DNA from: Selaginella moellendorffii
Lineage: Eukaryota > Streptophyta > Lycopodiopsida > Selaginellales > Selaginellaceae
Length of the DNA stretch: 64,000 nucleotides
Direction: 5' to 3'
Assembly (NCBI RefSeq): GCF_000143415.4
Contig: NW_003314304.1
Coordinates: 1,038,561-1,102,560, forward strand
Shown here piece after piece: positions 35,561 through 47,034 of the stretch. Below the pieces are notes generated by a model that was not told the origin of the DNA, did no database searches, and worked only from the letters and a program-made list of their open reading frames with translations. A program made the translations under genes and the position numbers. How positions within the stretch are numbered: position 1 is the stretch's first letter; each line of letters opens with the position of its first letter.

Positions 35561-36003
35561 GATGGCATGTATTTATTTAAAAATGTAACTTATTATGGCA
35601 TGGGGTTCCATGCCATTGTATTAATATTAAAAGACAATTCTTTGAGAGGATTTGCATTATACTAGAAGTGTTACAGCATGTTATTGGAAGTCTACGAAGT
35701 TGTTTTATTAATAAGGGGAAAGTAAAGATTGAATGGGGACTTGGGCTCCACCTAGACTTGGAGCAACTGAGCCAATATTAAAAGGATGGAAAGAAATTGG
35801 ACGACGATGACAAGGAGAAGAGAGAGGTGAAGCAGTGGCAGGGGGAGGAGAAGTGATTGAGTAGACATTTCCTTGTTTAAAATAAAATGGCATGTGCCTC
35901 AATGCAGTTGAATTTTGTTATATTTATATACTATATAAAGGTTTGGAAACCTTATTTTACAAGTGGGATAATGACAATTCCCACTTTAACGAAATAGAGC
36001 TTA
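35561..36003 (+). other. Gene B 3' flank and right terminus of copy 1
   Basis: After the stop at 35560 there is a palindrome at 35594-35615 and a partial one at 35887-35906, then CCACTTTAACGAAATAGAGC as the terminal inverted repeat. A polyadenylation-like AATAAA lies near 35880. An ORF on the minus strand (35708-35902) is mirrored at 41123-41317 but has no recognisable product. Confidence 0.5.
35979..36002 (-). repeat. Terminal inverted repeat, copy 1, gene-B end
   Basis: TCCCACTTTAACGAAATAGA then GCTT; the reverse complement of the left terminus with one difference. The following A is shared by the same end of copy 2. Confidence 0.85.
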
Positions 36004-38947
36004 GTAATGCCTAAACATTGATATTATTGAAGTTAAGATTGGAGTGAGATGAAATATCTTTTTATAGGATGGTTTCATTAGTCATAATGCAAATAGTATT
36101 GATGATTTAGCAATAATTTTGTGTCATTGACATTCATGCATTTACTAGTTAGTAACTGTATTAGTGATCTAATAAGCTAAGTAGCAAATTTAAGTTAGTT
36201 ATGTTCTAAATGAGATTACTTAGTAGAGGTTGAGTTTTGGTTTTTCTTTGAAAAGTGATTTAGTCATGGACTATATTAACTTTGCAAAAGAAAGAGTTAA
36301 TGATCAATTGGAGTTATATCCTTTTTAAAGATTATATTGATTTAGTACTTCTTATATTTATTATAATGTGAGTTACATTCTGCTATAAAAGATGAATTTA
36401 TAGAGGATCATTTGGTGATTACTTATTGAGTATAGGTTTGTTGCATTGGCTTTTGGATTGATACATATATACTTTTTATTAAGTTTTGTATTATGAATGT
36501 GTTGAGGTGGATATTGTGGGTTATACCATGATAGTTTTTTTAGCATGAAAGTTAGTTTATACAAGACTCATAATCATTGTTAAACAAGACCTGGCTATAT
36601 ATTTCTTTAAGTTTTTGGTTTTTTAAATTTTTATGCTCATTATTCCATTTGTTAAGAGTTGTTAGAGAAAATATTTGTGTTCATTAGTGCCAATGTTTAA
36701 ATTAGTGATTGCATATAATAATCATTGATGATGATTGACTATCATCTAGAAAAGTTAATTATCTTTGTTAAAGGTTTTGCTAATGTTGAACAATTTACCA
36801 TTCTTTGAGATGGTAAATTATTTTTTTGATAATGATTATACTTCTTTCTTTTGATGGGATGATGAATGGTCAATTGTTATCTTGATAGCTTTTGGCTTTC
36901 CATGTTATCATATATTCTTTATAGTTCACTTTAGATTGGTATTTTAGGTTTGAGATATCAATAGGATATTATTGATGTTTACTTTAGCAACTCTAGTTTA
37001 TTAGTACTATTGATCGAGATTTATTCAGACTGGCTAGTGCAATTGTTAACATAAAAAAGTATTTGTTGACTTTGTGATATTCATTTTGTTTAGTTGGTTC
37101 TTATTAAAGTTAGTTCTATTATATTATGATGTTATTTCCTTTGGATGATACATTTGCAAACATTTTATTTATTAATCAATGATACTTTATGCTCTTTGAG
37201 TTGTCTTTTATAAGTTGTTTAGTATACTATTTATAATCTTTAGTAGTGCAATTGTTAACATAAAAATGTGTTTTTTGACTTTTTGATATTCATTTTGTTT
37301 AGTTGGTTCTTATTAAAGTTAGTTCTGTTATATTATGATGTTATTTCCTTTGGATGATACATTTGCAAACATTTTATTTATTAATCAATGATACTTTATG
37401 CTCTTTGAGTTGTCTTTTATAAGTTGTTTAGTATACTATTTATAATCTTTGATAGTTAAGGGTTTAAGTAATAGTTAAGCTTTATCATTGAGTTTTCTTG
37501 ATAATAAACTTACTATTAAGTTTTAGTTACTCCTATGTTCTTAAACTATCATGATTTTGGTGGTTCCTATCCTCTACTAATTTATCAAATAATAACTTAA
37601 TTGAATATTTTTATGTTTTAATCTAAGACTTATTCACTGATAATATATTATCTCTAAGATATCTTAGTCTATGACTTACATTTATCAAAGTAGGCATGCT
37701 TGATTGCATGATATGAACACGAGCAATGAGTCACACTTCATTGCTAAATCATTCCTTGAAGAAGAGAGGATTATTTTTATAATTGATTCTTTGTCCTTGA
37801 TGACTGACTAAACCTCAAGTTTGTGTTTAACACTACCTTTAATTCAGTCTAAAACAGCATAGCAATGATTACTTGAATCGATAGATTAATCCCTACAGTT
37901 TTGATTGATCCACTTATAATCATGCCTAGGAAAGATTCACTAGTGCCATGCTAAATAGCTATGGACTAACCTATTCACCACTCTTAACAAACCCAAGGGA
38001 GATTTATATTTTTACCCACGGTAATATAGAATAATTCATAGAACCATTGATAGGCTAATATAAATCCTACCAACTCAAAATGTAATCTTGAGTTGCTAAT
38101 GTGCCTCACTCATAAGCTTAAGTGAAAACTCATGCAAAAGGAATATCTAACATCGATCCTATGAGCCCAAGCATAAACTTATATAATACAGTATAAAAAG
38201 TAACCAAAATCCATACCCAAAGAATGAATACGAAGTCATAGCACCCAAACGTGTACCCACTCGAATCATCATTTTCATCTCTACGTATGCAACAAAACTA
38301 ATTGCCCAATTTCATTGGATAGTACTCATTGAGACTCATCCTCTAATACCAAATGTAGCACACGTGGTTTTCACCCTTTATCCTATGGTGATTTACCATA
38401 GGATAACCACCCTTCATGTGCCACATGTCATATGCCACATGTCCAAGGAAAGTAGAGCGAAACCCAAGCTTCAGGTCCTTGGGCCACTGAATAAAAGAAT
38501 GGAGCCAAACTCCAAGCACAAAGCTAAAGAGCGAAAGAACTAGAGTATGGAGCAACTCTTGAGCATCCAGCCTAAGGAGCAAAGGGATAAAAGCACAGAA
38601 TAATGTTGGAATAGTCCTAGAGTATCTAACATCCTAATGCTAGGATTAGCATGCAAGAGTCAAGTGCTATTTCAGCATACCTATGGCTAGTACCAAAAGT
38701 TAATCTCTAGAACAAGCTTAGAACTTATTAGATATGGAATAACGCTAGATTGTGAATTTGGACACGAGACCAACACCATCGTATTTAGGACAATCTCTAC
38801 ATTCAGTAGATATGTCAAATTAGCATATCTAAACACTTTTCATAAATAGTAATTGGGACCGAACAAGACTAACACAAAAGGCATGATAGCAAGGGTGTTT
38901 AGCAAACATGGTAAGTTATCATTTAATAAATATTAAGGGATTAATCT
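36004..38947 (-). mobile_element. Retrotransposon fragment, partly inverted copy of 20.7-21.6 kb
   Basis: 37650-38640 matches 20740-21600 in reverse complement (for example CCTAGGAAAGATTCACTAGT and GAATCATCATTTTCATCTC). CTCTAATACCAA at 38340-38351 is a primer-site-like border on the minus strand, with LTR-like sequence above it. 36004-37650 is T/G-rich and without a gene. A 209-bp perfect tandem duplication lies within. Confidence 0.45.
37036..37450. repeat. 209-bp tandem duplication
   Basis: The block beginning AGTGCAATTGTTAACATAAA (37036) repeats at 37245 almost without change and ends at TATAATCTTT. The near-identity implies a recent event. Confidence 0.9.
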
Positions 38948-39308
38948 TGTCAAGACCCCCAACAAGATCAAGACTGGAAAATGAAGAAGACAAAGAAAAA
39001 AGCTAGTGGAAATGAAGAAGAGGCCTTTGATTGGCGTTGATTCAGATTGTGGAGAAATGGAACAAGGCTAACCTATATATACTATAGATTGATGAAGCTC
39101 CACCACTCTTGGATCGAAGACAACCTAAATATAGTTGAGGTCAAGGATGTGCCACATCATCATCAGAAATGTGGCTCGAGACTCAGGGATCGTACGGGAA
39201 ATTAGAGAGTCAAGAATAGGGAAGTGTCTTGAGAGTCAGAAATATGGTCTGCAGGTCAGGAATCTAGTGAGAGTCAGGAATGTGGCAAGAATTGGGGGAT
39301 TCCTGATA
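38948..39308 (-). repeat. 3' LTR of the chromovirus
   Basis: Matches 56526-56886; adjacent AATCT target duplication at 38943-38947. Confidence 0.9.
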
Positions 39309-39343
39309 GCACCCCCTTCTCAAGAATGAGAGGAATGAGGACG

Positions 39344-41018
39344 TCAATGAGAATGAAGAGGAGGATGAGATGGGCAGCGAGGGACGGGAGATGGAGAAAA
39401 AGAATGAGGACTGGGATGAAAAGGATAGCGGCGGTGGAAGTCCTGAACAAGGTCAGGAGAATGAATCAGGTTGTCCGCAGGTTCCCAAGTGCATTCTTCA
39501 GGTCTATAACCCTTCCAGTCGACTAGATAGTAGAGTTTAGACCGTGAGATCTTGGAATCAAGGATGTCCTGAACCTTGTACTCAGACCCATCCTTGAGCT
39601 ACATTGGTGGAGGTGGAGGAATGACCCGATTTGGAATAGGACTAGGAATATAAGGCTCAAGGAGAGAGGAGTGAAAAACGGGGTGATTTTGATATGAGAA
39701 GGGAAGTGCAAGGCGATAAGTGACAGGATTAATGATGGCAGTGATAGGGAAAGGACCGAGGTGTTTGAAATTGAGTTTGGGACATGGCCTGGTGGTGGAG
39801 ATATTTTGCCTGAGGAGCCAAACTTTATCCCCGATATTGTAAGGGGGACAATCCTGACAATGGACATTGGCAAATGTTTTGTGAGATTCCTGAGCACGAT
39901 GGAGGTGGAAGGAGATGGAGTTGTGGATTTCCTGGAGGTTGGAGACAAATGCCTCAGAGCGGGGATTTGAACAAGAGGATTCGGATGGAGAAGGAAGTGA
40001 GAGATTGAATCGGGGATTTCGGCCAGAGTTCACAAAGAAGGGGGAAACTCGAAGAGAGGAGTGAATAAAGTTGTTATAGGAGAACTCAGCAAGGGGAAGG
40101 ATATTGAACCAGTCATCCTGATGATAGTTGATGAAGCACCTCAAGATTTGTTTCAACATTTGAATTGTTCACTCGGACTGTCTATCAGTTTGAGGATGAT
40201 ACGCCGAAGAGAGGTTGGCCTTCACTCCAAGCAGCTGCAAAAACCGTTGCCAGAAATGAGAGATGAATTGAGGTCCCCGATCCGAAATCACATCTGCAAG
40301 AATCCCATGAAGTCGGAAAATTTCCCTAAATACCAGTTTTGCCATGTCCTCGCCTGAAAACTCCTTGGTACACGGCAGGAAATGTGCCATCTTTGTGAAG
40401 CGATCCACCACAACTAAAATGTTGTTGAAGCATCCAAAACTCGAAAGATCACTCAAGAAATCTATGGAGATGGATTCCCAAGGATCTGAAGAGACCGGGA
40501 GGGAACGAAGCAAACATGAAGGAAGGTGGCAAGGTATTTTATTCCAGGCACAAGTGTCAAAGGAGGTAATAAAAGCTTTGATGTAGTCGTCCATGTGAGG
40601 CCACCAAAAGTCCCGTGCAACCAGCTCATAGGTTTTTGCAATGCCGAAGTGACCAGCAGTCAGGCTATCGTGGCACGCCATCAGGACCAACCTTCGAGCA
40701 TCACCTTCAGGAATGTAAAGCTGCTCTCTATGGTACAACAAGCCATCTAAGAACTCGAACTCGTCAAGTCGCCGGCAGTCGGGAGTCACTGGGTGTCCAG
40801 CCTGAAGATGGGGGAAAATGTCGCTGGCGAGGTCATCGGATTGAAGATCGTTTCTGATCGCATCCATCAAGGAGGAGTTTTGAGGGGCCAGGGAAATTGC
40901 CATAACTTGAAGCCGATCAAGACCGAGGATAACCTGATCCTGTTGATCGAAGGTAGGATTACCAAGCCTGAGACAGAGATAGGAGCGCCTTGAAAGAGCA
41001 TCAAGAAGGCCTTGAATC
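39344..41018 (-). pseudogene. Chromovirus integrase and chromodomain, downstream half of pol
   Basis: This part resumes at the DALSRR motif directly after the inserted element. It shows an integrase zinc-binding region (CHDSLTAGHFG..., one Cys of the HHCC set replaced in SFDTCAWNK). The DDE core has Asp in SIDFLSDL, Asp in VISDRGPQF and Glu in the NLSSAYHPQTDRQSE stretch. The GPY-type region follows, with KVWLLRQNI and HLGPFPI. The end is a chromodomain (YKVQDILDSKI...YYLVDWKGYRPEECTWEPADNL). An in-frame TAG just before the chromodomain (PPPM*LKDG) and loss of frame elsewhere show decay. Confidence 0.85.
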
Positions 41019-41023
41019 TTTTA

Positions 41024-41046
41024 AGCTCTATTTCATTAAAGTGGGA
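41024..41046 (+). repeat. Terminal inverted repeat, copy 2, gene-B end
   Basis: AGCTCTATTTCATTAAAGTG with GGA following; pairs with 53424-53446. Confidence 0.85.
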
Positions 41047-41464
41047 ATTGTCATTATCCCACTTGTAAAATAAGGTTTCCAAACCTTTATATAATATATA
41101 AATATAACAAAATTCAACTGCATTGAGGCACATGCCATTTTATTTTAAACAAGGAAATGTCTACTCAATCACTTCTCCTCCCCCTGCCACTGCTTCACCT
41201 CTCTCTTCTCCTTGTCATCGTCGTCCAATTTCTTTCCATCCTTTTAATATTGGCTCAGTTGCTCCAAGTCTAGGTGGAGCCCAAGTCCCCATTCAATCTT
41301 TACTTTCCCCTTATTAATAAAACAACTTCGTAGACTTCCAATAACATGCTGTAACACTTCTAGTATAATGCAAATCCTCTCAAAGAATTGTCTTTTAATA
41401 TTAATACAATGGCATGGAACCCCATGCCATAATAAGTTACATTTTTAAATAAATACATGCCATC

Positions 41465-44400
41465 TCAGACTATTATTTTTTGCCTCCAACGCCTATACAA
41501 TAATCTTGGAATTTCATCACTCTCCACACTATCAGGATTTAAACTCAATAGTAATGCCATCTCTTCTCTAATACGTCCACGCTCATGTTCAATGGTCGAA
41601 GAACCCATCCGGTTGAGCAGATTATGGAGATGCGGATAGTGCTTGGCTAGACAATATACATGCCATAAATGATGACTGGTGTCTGTCCGATCAAATGGCT
41701 TCTGATATACCGTTCCATCTGCCATTTGGTTGATTTCTGTAGCCACCTCCTGGACTGGCCGGTTCTCTATCACCATCGCTCCAAGCCGTTTTGCAAGGTC
41801 CCCCAGAACATATGGTTTCTTCTCCCTAGTTTCCATACTGCAAGAGATGGGGTGCACTGCATATGTGTGCGTGTTCGCTGCAGTTTTAATCGGCGAGTCA
41901 TCGATGATAAGGATTTCACTTGACCTAGAAGTCCGGTTCATCACTACAACCTCTGGCTTGACGAAGATGGGCTTGCTACCCCTCACATGGACCATAGTCA
42001 AGCAATCCTCCTGCGTTAGGAGAAAGTCAAATGGTAATATTACTCGCGTCTGATCGTGCATCATCTGTAGCAACGTTAATGCATTGTGGCACATCATGGA
42101 TGTCCAAACTCCCAATTGCAAATTGAACCCGGCCCTCTGTTTTAAGTGTCACATGGTCATTATTTGATCCCGCAGTTTCTCCCGTGTGATTAATGTGAAT
42201 CTATCTCTTTTGACCAACTTGCGACCGCAGGCTTTGGAGGGTGCAGTGACATTCGAGGATGAGCCACGCTCATGGGAGAAAAGGACACCGTTCAGATCAA
42301 AAACGATACAGTACCTTCGCCGTGACTCTGAAATGAAATGCGTCAGCATAAAAAATGGTACAAGTCAATTTTACCATCTACAATATTAGCGAATGGTGCT
42401 CCCGATGGTCATTGAGAGGGTTTTGGTCGAGGAAACGTGAAGGGCGGAAATACTCTCCTCTGCAATGTGGGGTCAATCGCATCCGATGGCGTGTGGGCAC
42501 ATGCCATTTCAGCTGTAGACTCTAGTACAACTGGCTCAACAGTGGCATGGGGTGGTTCCGATGGCGTGTGATCACACGCCATTTCAGCTGGTGCCTCCAT
42601 TGGCAAAGTGGATATGACCGAACAGGCAGCAGGGGCGGTGTAGGGAGGTTCCAACGGCGCGTAGTCAGACGATTGGGCACACGTTGAGTCCGTTGGAAAT
42701 GAGGATACGACTGGCTCGGTGGCTGGGGCGGCCTCATGCGAGTCCAATGGCGCCTGGTCACCGTCAGTTGGATACGTGGACAAGATTGACTCAGTGGTAT
42801 GGGCAGCATCAAGTGGAGCGTGGTCAGCTTGCTTGGCGTTGATATGGATAGTAGCCTCCACCAGCTCTGATGACTCTTGCAGGCAAGTAGAGTCCACTGG
42901 CAGATCCATATGCATGTCCAAATATCTCCCTTCGATTGAGATGGTATCCTCCCGTCCTACTAAAAACAAACTCATTAGCACATTGAATCGACTATATTGT
43001 ATTTACCATCAACTGCTATTGAGGAACTAGGACCGATATCACTTGGGCGCACTGCTGATTCTGAAGGATTGGACATACGTTTCGACCCTTGCTTGGCACT
43101 ATCCTTCCTCGACATTAAAGGCTAGGGTTTGTAAATTCAACTGAATAATCTCTACTTACCATTTGCTCTGCGACCTACATGGACAATGTTAGAAATGGTA
43201 AAAGGTTAGGAATGGATGTACTATTATTTACCTGATGGTTTGTCTTGTATGACCTTCCTCCGCTGCTCTTTGGCCACCTCAGGCTGGCCATCGTCGTCGT
43301 CGTTATTGTGATCGTCACCATTGTGAGGACCATCCAAGTCCTCTTCGTCCTCCTCTTCTTCGTCCTCCTCTTCTTTGTCCTCCTCTTCATCCTTCTGCTC
43401 TTCCTGCTCATTATCTTTCTCTGGCTCCTCATCCCCCTCCTGCATTTCTTCCATAGGCTGCTCAAGCTGGATGGCTTGTTCTTCCAGGACCATCTTGGGA
43501 AAATCATCTGGCCGAATCTCCATCTCAAAATACAAGACATCCATAGCCTGTTTTAGTGCGTGACCTAGGACCGTATCCTCACCCGACTGTCTTAACATGG
43601 TTTCTGCACGTTCTTGCACCCTTCGAAGACGACGAGATGAGAAAAACGTGGCCCTGACTTGAAAAGCATCCCTCATCCATTGTACCTCTCCATTGAGATT
43701 GGGGAAGGGGAGTCCGCCATAGGAATCTGAGTCAGGAGGTGGTGACTGCCTGCTTTCACTCAGCCCTTGATCTGCAATGAATGGCATGAGCACACACGCC
43801 ATAACCGCGAGGCATTACCTATCATCTTTTCGTTGCCCTTCTTCCTTTTCGAATCAAACGCCTCTGATCCCGACGACTGTCCAACGTGCTTTCGCTTTTT
43901 ATGACCACTGTTAGTTTGAGCTTGGCTGGTGCTTGTCTGTTTTGCCTTTGAAGAAGTGTCTCCTGCAAGGAATGGCATGAAACCACACGCCATTGCAAAT
44001 ATAATTTGTACCTCCTTTTTTCATATTGCTTGTCTGTTTGTCCTTCTTCGACGCGCCACCAGTGCGCTTTTCAGTCCTCGTGTCTGAATATTCACAACGA
44101 TCTATAATCAAAATGGCGTGAGGCCTCACGTGACCTTACCTTGTGCAGGTTGTGAGCTCGGCCCAACATGGGTATTTTCAACAGTAGCTGTTAACGCCGT
44201 TTCAGCATCTGGGGGTGGCCACGCTCCTGCATATAGAGCTTGTGAGATAACATTTAAACTTAAAGTGCGTACTCACCAGGTTCGCAGAGAAGATACTGTT
44301 TTTCTTTGGCAATTGTAATTATATGCTCCATTGAAGTCACCTCTTCAATGGAGTTTGTCACCGCAACACACGGGACACCCTTGAGTAGTGCGGCTCGAAA

Positions 44401-47034
44401 GAATAGTCCGCCGCAGTTGTACTCGACAACGCATTTACCCTTGGAGTCGGAAGCAGGTGACCCACCCGCTATTGCGTTGAAGACCTAGCTGAGCATTTCC
44501 CATGCTGCACCTAGAGCTTGCTTTGGATTCGAAAGCTCCATAGCCGTCTTCAGTTCCTCAGGCACGGGTAAATTGACCTCCCTCAGATCAATTCGATCGG
44601 CCTTGTCGAACGAAGCTGGGAAGTCACTCCAGTCCCATTCTGCTGCAGGACCAATAACAAGGGCGAGTGTGAAGATGCGGACATTCGTCGGTATCATCTT
44701 CTTAGCCATTATCCCATGGATCTCCCGCATCTCCTTGCCTTTCAACCAAGCCTTCACCTCGTTCAAGGCCTTCCAGAACTTGTGATAGGATTCGGGGTCG
44801 TAGATCATATAGTGGACTGAAGATTCCACCTCCGCAAGTCCCACCATTAAGTCAATGATGGAGCTGACTTCATCTGCATGAGTGATCTCCTCGTTTGTGA
44901 AGTCCATCACACAAAAGATGTTCTTGACCTGCTCATCTCCGCGGGAAACGATGCTCCTCCACCTTTGATCCTCATCCGAATTCAAGTATACCCGGTAAGG
45001 TTCTCGATAGGCCTCTGCTACGGGGTCGAGTTGTTTCTGAAGCCGGCGGTCGACATCCCTCTTACTGAAATTTGGATACTGATCCAACTTCTCAGCTTTA
45101 CTTTTCGTGGCATCCCGCAGCAGGTCGATGAACTTGGGGGCCCCCTTCACGTACTCGTCGATGTCTTCATTTGAAAAATCCAGCGCTTCCATCATCTCTT
45201 GTGTGGTGTCGATGCTCACCCTCTCCACGGCCACTTGCTCGAAGATCCAATCCTTCAATAGCGCACGAGCTCTCAGAGTCGTGCACAAGTCCTCGTATGT
45301 CACAATATGGCCGGGAGTCATTTTGGTCTTGTTGAAGACTACCTCACCACGTAGAAGAGCATTAGCCACTGTCAGAAGGTCATCGTCGTCTAGAGACCGC
45401 GAGAAACGCAAGGCGTTGAGCTTCAAATCATTGGGCTTCCGGCCATCCTCCACACCCATTGAGTTTAGTAACTCCCCATCATGGTACCTCCTCAGCACAT
45501 CTACCCATTTGTCAAAAACAACTTTTGTCGCGAGTAGAATGTTATGGATGCTAAGTGTGTCATTGACCCCCAGTGTTTTTGAGAGAAGACTCGAGAATTC
45601 CTGCAGTGGAAATGGCGTGAGGCCACATGCTATACCACATGCAACGAGGCTTACCTGCCAAGCGCTAGTTGCTAGTGCACGTCCTTGTCCTGGTTTTTGT
45701 GGCTTCTTCAGTTGAACCCAGAGCTTCCGTGTTCGTGCCAATGTCTCGTGCAGACCCGATTTGTAGCACGTTTCTTGCTTGACATTCTGCGCGTGGGAGA
45801 TGTATATGATAGATCGGAGGGGCGAGTTGCCTTTTATCAGGCGGACAACTCTTGTCTTGAAGACTTTCTTCACCTCCTCGCCCACCATAATATCCACAAC
45901 TATCTCTTGCATCGCCAAGCTAGAATGCTGCTCGGAGACGGCATAGAACCGGATGTTCTGATCGTCCAACACCTTCCTATTGATCAAGTCTGGAAACCTC
46001 GTCTTGCCCTTCATTGTTCGGTAGTAGGGGATCACGTCTGCGATGTCGGGTGTTACTGGACTTGCCAGCATCTTCTGCTTCAGTTTCTCCACCCACTCAT
46101 CAGATACTAGCCTGTGGCTGTATTTGCTTTGGATGTCGATACGGCTCACGTCGATTGTATATACTTTGTTGGAATAGTAACAAGTACTATTATCTGCGAC
46201 GATTTTTGCTGCCTCTTCTTGCTCTTTCTGCTCTTTGCGGCTCTTCTTTTTGGTGGGTGTAGTGTTTGAACCCGAGGCAATGGCATCACCGAGTATCTTC
46301 TTTTTTGGAGGAGAGTCGGACGTCGGCTTGAGCTTGACCACCCTTTTCTGCTTCGGGGTAGTTTCCAGATCGACCCCCTTCCCCTTCGCTTCGCGAACTG
46401 GAGGCACTCTCAACGGCTCAATGTTGGAATATAGTTTTTGAACATCGCCGTAGGTGAGGTCCGTGGATTCCATGTGATCTTCATAGACCCGCAGCGTCTT
46501 TGAAATTGTGGGCCTCCTAGCCGCTGCCCCCCTCTGGGAAGCCGCTAGGATGTGCAAGGTGGATCTTGAAGGCAGACGCTGTCTCTACCACAAGTGCCAG
46601 TCCATATTTTTGCATGGAACTGCATGGAGTGTCTGTCACTTGGATGAGGATCCCCATGCATTCTTTTCTCCCACCATCTGTGTTGTACAGCCTCAGATCC
46701 TCGCCTTCCATCCCGAAAGTCCAACTGGTGAGCTCCTCCCCCTTCTCTGCATCCACATTGACAGTGGCTGGAAGAAGAACGCAATTCCTTGCCTGTTCAG
46801 AAATGCACAACAATTAGAGCTAACAGATGAAAAGCTAGCAGCTGGAAATAACGTGAGGCCACACGCCATTCACCACTGCATCAGATGTCTTGAGGCTACA
46901 TCCTAAGATGGCGTGAGGCTACACGCCATCTGTAACCGGACTGCACTCGAGAGCCCAATCGGTGCATGCCAATGTTGCTACTGAATGGCATGTGGCCTTA
47001 TGCCATTTTCTACTTGGCGTAAAAGACTTACCAT
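41465..47034 (-). pseudogene. Gene B, copy 2
   Basis: Same 11-exon model as copy 1 on the minus strand: ATG at 47032-47034, intron 46793-47031, exon 2 from 46792 to 45655, intron 45601-45654, exon 3 from 45600 to 44277, and so on to the stop at 41465. The ParB-like to methyltransferase-like stretch is open for 690 codons, because the 54-nt intron happens to be in frame and stop-free. The acidic exon, broken in copy 1, is intact here (43224-43802). Breaks seen: TAG at 44485-44487 (Trp in copy 1), TGA at 42409 (Arg in copy 1) and TGA at 42149-42151 in the HAD exon (Arg in copy 1). The acceptor before exon 9 has lost its AG. The two copies are complementary: each keeps what the other lost, which is why the original reading frame is well supported. 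Confidence 0.7.

Larger units (their letters stand above)
23871..35906. repeat. Dispersed 22-bp palindrome family, copy 1
   Basis: The form is arms ATGGCRTG and CAYGCCAT around a 6-base centre (TGGCCT, AGGCCT, TGATCA, TGCCCA, GGGCCC, GGTTCC). Sites seen: 23871-23890, 23958-23979, cluster 24018-24053, 25367-25388, 25424-25445, 27261-27282, 27331-27352, 27367-27388, 27541-27558, 27635-27656, 28253-28272, 28322-28343, 29179-29200, 29258-29278, 29986-30007, 30063-30084, 30123-30144, 31397-31418, 32893-32915, 33035-33056, 33226-33247, 34443-34464, 34518-34539, 35594-35615, 35887-35906. The R/Y positions are CpG in some copies and TpG/CpA in others, so the ancestral arms were probably ATGGCGTG and CACGCCAT. 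I saw none outside the two element copies. Confidence 0.9.
23327..36003 (+). mobile_element. Large TIR element with DUF7869 and ParB/HAD genes, copy 1
   Basis: The element begins AAGCTCTATTTCATTAAAGT (23327) and ends with the reverse complement, AAGCTCTATTTCGTTAAAGT, at 35983-36002 plus one A. The flanks share GTA (23324-23326 and 36004-36006), a 3-bp target duplication; reading it as AGTA without the extra A is also possible. Its two genes diverge from a central 2.8-kb region: gene A (minus) and gene B (plus). More than 20 copies of a 22-bp palindrome are scattered through it. The whole unit recurs inverted at 41022-53447, mostly at high identity. The terminal motif is not CACTA, hAT or Mutator in type. 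Classification by a 3-bp target duplication and the DUF7869 gene is inference. Confidence 0.8.

Noticed and set aside
23871-35906. CRISPR array
   Set aside because: The palindromes are repeated but irregularly spaced, occur inside introns and exons, and lie in a eukaryotic element without unique spacers of constant length.
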